Assembly (NCBI GenBank): GCA_020852835.1
Contig: JADZAC010000076.1
Coordinates: forward strand, 1 to 64,000
From: Flavobacteriales bacterium
GTDB lineage: Bacteria; Bacteroidota; Bacteroidia; Flavobacteriales_F; PHOS-HE28
Length of the DNA stretch: 64,000 nt
Direction: 5' to 3'
The notes under the pieces are model-generated. The model ran no database searches, was not told where the DNA came from, and worked only from the letters and a program-made list of their open reading frames with translations. This document shows positions 60,763-64,000 of this stretch, in pieces. Each line of letters opens with the position of its first letter. Position 1 is the stretch's first letter. The position numbers and the translations under genes were made by a program.

Positions 60763-62094
60763 TCAGTGCTTCACAATACGCCGGGTGCGCACAACGCCTT
60801 GTCCACGCAGCTCCAAGGTGTAAACACCTGCAGCCAGGCCGGAGAGGTCCAGTTGAACGCTGCCCGGCACGGCCTGGTGCAGCACCACGGCACCGTCCAC
60901 GCCGGCAAGGGTCAGTTCGGCCGCACCATCGTTCTCAAGGTTCAGCACATCAATCACGGGGTTGGGCCAAGCATTGATCGCCCCTTTGGCGTGATCCGGG
61001 AAAAGCCCGGTGGTGGTGCCAAGTTCCAGGCGGAAGGCGAACATGTCGAATGAGCTGCCCATGCCGGTGCCGGTGATGTAGTGCCCGTCGGGCGAAATGT
61101 CGCTGGCCGAATACAATTGCTGGCCGTTGAGGACAACGCCCAGCACCGTGGTGGCATACGTGTTCAGGTCCTGCAAGCCGTCCGCTTCGGTCCAAATGAA
61201 TGCCTTGCGCGGCGAGCCGAAAAACTGGCCGTCGAACCAGCCCACCACGATCGATCCATCGGCGCTCATGCCCGAAACAAAGCCCCGGCCCATGTTGGGC
61301 AATGCACCCAGGCTCAACATGCCCGTGGCCTCGCTCCAGATCCAGGGTTCGTTGTTGTTCGCGTAGTCGCCGTATCCGCCGATCCATGTGCCATCCTCCG
61401 ATACGGCGCTGCATTCCCCGGCCTGGTTGAAATCACTGTTCGGGTCGCCTTCGGGATCGATCAGAATGAATTCGTTCGGGAAGTAGCCGCCCAGCGGGTT
61501 CTTCCGCCACACCGCGGATTTCCACGGACCATTGAAATCCTGCCAGCCCACCACTACGCTGCCATCGCCGTTCACCGCGTTGGCGCGGGTACTGGCACCG
61601 GGGTACACACTGCCGAGGTCCAACATGCCCTCCGTTGAGTTCCAGGCAATGCCGTGGGCGGAAAAACTCGCCAGCCACCCCAGGCCCACCACCGTTGCGC
61701 CATCACCTGAGATATCCCAGGCACTGCTCACATTGCCGTCCATTTCACCGCCGATGCCCCCATGTACGGCCCAAGTGCCCGCAGTGCGGTCGTAAGTGGC
61801 CATTTCAGAGCCTTGCCCGCCCGCATCGGTTCCGCACACCAACTGCCCGTCCGTGGAGAACTTCGGCTGTCCGGCCCCGCCGCCATCGGGAGACATGCCG
61901 CCGATGTCCTCGGTGGTGCCCAGGTCCGGGTTCCACAACTGGTAGGTGGGCCCGCCGGCCATGTAGCCGGCAACCAGGCCGTCATTGTTCACACCGCTAG
62001 CCCAGAACGGGCTCGACAATACTTCATACTGCGCGCTGGCCGCACCGGCGAGAAGCAAGGCGGCGCAAATGGTCAGGGAGGAGAAATGCTTCAT
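60763..62094 (-). CDS. Secreted protein with HAF-like repeats and T9SS type A sorting domain
   Basis: Repeated GDGATVVG/GDGSVVVGW/ADGSIVVGW units; C-terminus AWPNPVIDVLNLEN...LAAGVYTLELRGQGVVRTRRIVKH. Confidence 0.8.
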   Translation of the reverse strand: MKHFSSLTICAALLLAGAASAQYEVLSSPFWASGVNNDGLVAGYMAGGPTYQLWNPDLGTTEDIGGMSPDGGGAGQPKFSTDGQLVCGTDAGGQGSEMATYDRTAGTWAVHGGIGGEMDGNVSSAWDISGDGATVVGLGWLASFSAHGIAWNSTEGMLDLGSVYPGASTRANAVNGDGSVVVGWQDFNGPWKSAVWRKNPLGGYFPNEFILIDPEGDPNSDFNQAGECSAVSEDGTWIGGYGDYANNNEPWIWSEATGMLSLGALPNMGRGFVSGMSADGSIVVGWFDGQFFGSPRKAFIWTEADGLQDLNTYATTVLGVVLNGQQLYSASDISPDGHYITGTGMGSSFDMFAFRLELGTTTGLFPDHAKGAINAWPNPVIDVLNLENDGAAELTLAGVDGAVVLHQAVPGSVQLDLSGLAAGVYTLELRGQGVVRTRRIVKH

Positions 62095-62703
62095 TGGGTT
62101 GGATCTGTTGAACTCACCGATCCCGTCAAAGGTCGCTCAACACGATCCTGCTTCGCCCCAATAACCCAACAGAACCGGGAAGATGTTGGATGTCCAACCG
62201 CGGCGAATAGTCCAGCAAAGCAGACAACCAATGCAATATCCGGTCCGAGTGCCCTCGCGCTGGCCCCCGTTGCCGATCTAGTACCCTGATACGACACGAT
62301 ACGCCGATCATAGCCTGGCATTCAGAAACCCGTTGTTGATCTTCATGGCCGCTGGTCTGTGGCAAAAGCAATGTACCCGAACTGCTACCATTGGTCCCTG
62401 GGCTGCAGCTTGCCGTTCAACACGCGGAAAACAGACCCACCAGGGAGAAGCGCAACGCGCAGGCATGAACACTAGCACCGATGGAGGTATTCACCGGGCC
62501 CTGGGAATTACCGATGACGCACCCCGCTGGCGCTATCTGCTCGATCGCGCAACCTTGCACAACCGCAATTTGGTGCGGCCATGTTCCATGACCTAACTTT
62601 CGGTTGCGTTCATCCTTGTGGGCCATTCGTGGGTGAAAAGTGAGGGCGCGTACACAGGCGATCGGACGTGGAAGATCACCGATCCACCTCTACCCTCCAT
62701 GCC

Positions 62704-63192
62704 ATGATCAAACAAATCCTCCTCAGCCTTTTGCCCACTGCCCTGTTCGTCTGGGACCTGAATGCCCAGAACAAGCGTGAGATCATCCCAAGAGATAGCA
62801 TCACGGACAAATACTGCTACCAGGCCGTGAGCGATAGTCTCCCTTTCATGAAGGAGGAATTGCGTATTAAACTGGAGAAGTGGATCAAGCAGAACTACAA
62901 CGCCCTGGAAAACAAGTACGTGAAGCTGGGCGTTGACGGCGACACCTACACCATGCACGACCGCGAGGCCTTGCCGGGCCGTGCGCGCAAGTTCGTGGAG
63001 TATGACCTCACCGTGGATCTCAAGGAGAACCGCTACCGGTACAAACTCACCAACCTACAGTACGCGGCAGTGGGCATGTATCCCCTGGAAGACAAGATGG
63101 CCACCGACAAGCGCAGCGACTTCGAGGAGATGGACGTGATCCTGCGCGGCATCATCGCCAGCATGGAGGCTGCGCTGAAGAGCACGTGGTGA
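62704..63192 (+). CDS. hypothetical secreted protein
   Basis: Signal-peptide-like MIKQILLSLLPTALFVWDLNAQ. Confidence 0.55.
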   Translation: MIKQILLSLLPTALFVWDLNAQNKREIIPRDSITDKYCYQAVSDSLPFMKEELRIKLEKWIKQNYNALENKYVKLGVDGDTYTMHDREALPGRARKFVEYDLTVDLKENRYRYKLTNLQYAAVGMYPLEDKMATDKRSDFEEMDVILRGIIASMEAALKSTW

Positions 63193-63331
63193 AGCCACTT
63201 GCGATTCCGCCGCTCGGCTGCGCGGAGTGGCCCTGCGTTCAAGGCCGCTTGCCCATGACCATTTGAAACACCGAATGCCAGAGGTGGAATGAGTTTGGCA
63301 CTCGCGACACGCGAGCGCCGGTTGGGGGAGG

Positions 63332-64000
63332 TCATTCAGCAAGTTCCCGCTCGATCTCCTTCACGCTCGGCAGTGTACCGCGCAACTTCTTGGGCAATGT
63401 GGACACGAGCCTCGTGCGCCATTCGGCCACACCGATGGGTTTGGCCACGTCGCGCAGCGCGTACTCCACCACCAACTTGTCGTTGTCCTTGCAGAGCAGC
63501 AGCCCAATGGAGGGTTTATCGTCCGGGTGCCGCATCCGCTCATCCACGGCCGTGAGGTAGAAGTTCATCTTTCCCGCGTGTTCCGGCTCGAAAGCTTCCA
63601 TCTTCAGGTCCACCACCACATAGCAGCGCAGTTTCAGGTGGTAGAACAACAGATCGACGAAGTAGTCCTTGCGCCCCACCTTCAGGGGCACCTGCCTGCC
63701 TACGAAGGCGAAGCCCGCGCCGAGCTCGAGCAGCACCTTCCGGATGTGTGCCACAAGCGCCTGCTCCAGGTCGCGTTCGCGCATGCCTTCCGCGATCCCC
63801 AGGAATTCGAACGTATACGGATCCTTGAGCGCCTGCTGCGCCAGGTCCGAACGCCCGGCGGGCAGCGTCCGCTTGAAGTTGGTGATGGCCTTCCCTTGCC
63901 TGCGGTGCGCGTGCGTGGCGATCTGCGCGTCGAGCACCGCGCGGCTCCAGCCATTGGCGATGGTGGCCTGGGCGTACCAGAGGCGATGTTCGGGCCTTTT
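63332..64000 (-). CDS. DUF1016/YhcG-type PDDEXK nuclease family protein (N-terminus beyond right edge)
   Basis: LWYAQATIANGWSRAVLDAQI, DPYTFEFLGIAEGMRERDLEQALVAHIRKVLLELGAGFAFVGRQVPLKVGRKDYFVDLLFYHLKLRCYVVVDLK; open to the window end. Confidence 0.85.
   Translation of the reverse strand, partial: KRPEHRLWYAQATIANGWSRAVLDAQIATHAHRRQGKAITNFKRTLPAGRSDLAQQALKDPYTFEFLGIAEGMRERDLEQALVAHIRKVLLELGAGFAFVGRQVPLKVGRKDYFVDLLFYHLKLRCYVVVDLKMEAFEPEHAGKMNFYLTAVDERMRHPDDKPSIGLLLCKDNDKLVVEYALRDVAKPIGVAEWRTRLVSTLPKKLRGTLPSVKEIERELAE

Overview
GC-rich chromosomal window from a Bacteroidota/Flavobacteriales-like genome. Lineage is inferred from T9SS-type C-termini, DUF4783 and DUF4834 families, TAnnTTTG-like promoters and the general gene content; no database search was possible. 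It is densely coding on both strands. Housekeeping genes include rsmG, tgt, an LptF/G-like permease, a CysH-like reductase, an ABC-F ATPase, an RluD-like synthase, ddl, an RdgB-like pyrophosphatase, rlmH, nadC, a YihY-like protein, a DEAD-box helicase, katG and msrA. These are interleaved with a surface-polysaccharide region in two blocks (about 22.7-35.9 kb and 43.3-49.5 kb) containing many glycosyltransferases, two Wzx-like flippases, methyltransferases and a GT4-amidotransferase fusion. Several T9SS-type cargo proteins are present. A small accessory module (HipA-like kinase plus DUF3037-like protein) and a DUF1016/PDDEXK nuclease cut by the right edge lie near the end. Most notable observations: (1) Bacteroidota -7-like boxes (TAnnTTTG / TAnnTTCG) repeatedly placed 4-8 nt before start codons, suggesting leaderless or near-leaderless transcripts; (2) two, possibly three, intergenic elements made of heptanucleotide tandem repeats arranged as inverted repeats; (3) an A-B-A'-B' duplication of a glycosyltransferase pair in which A' is fused to a WbpG/PseA-like amidotransferase; (4) an ECF sigma factor translationally coupled to a membrane-anchored DUF2807-like protein; (5) an M1 peptidase with a beta-barrel-like C-terminal half. 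No tRNA, rRNA, CRISPR array, transposase or phage genes were recognised.
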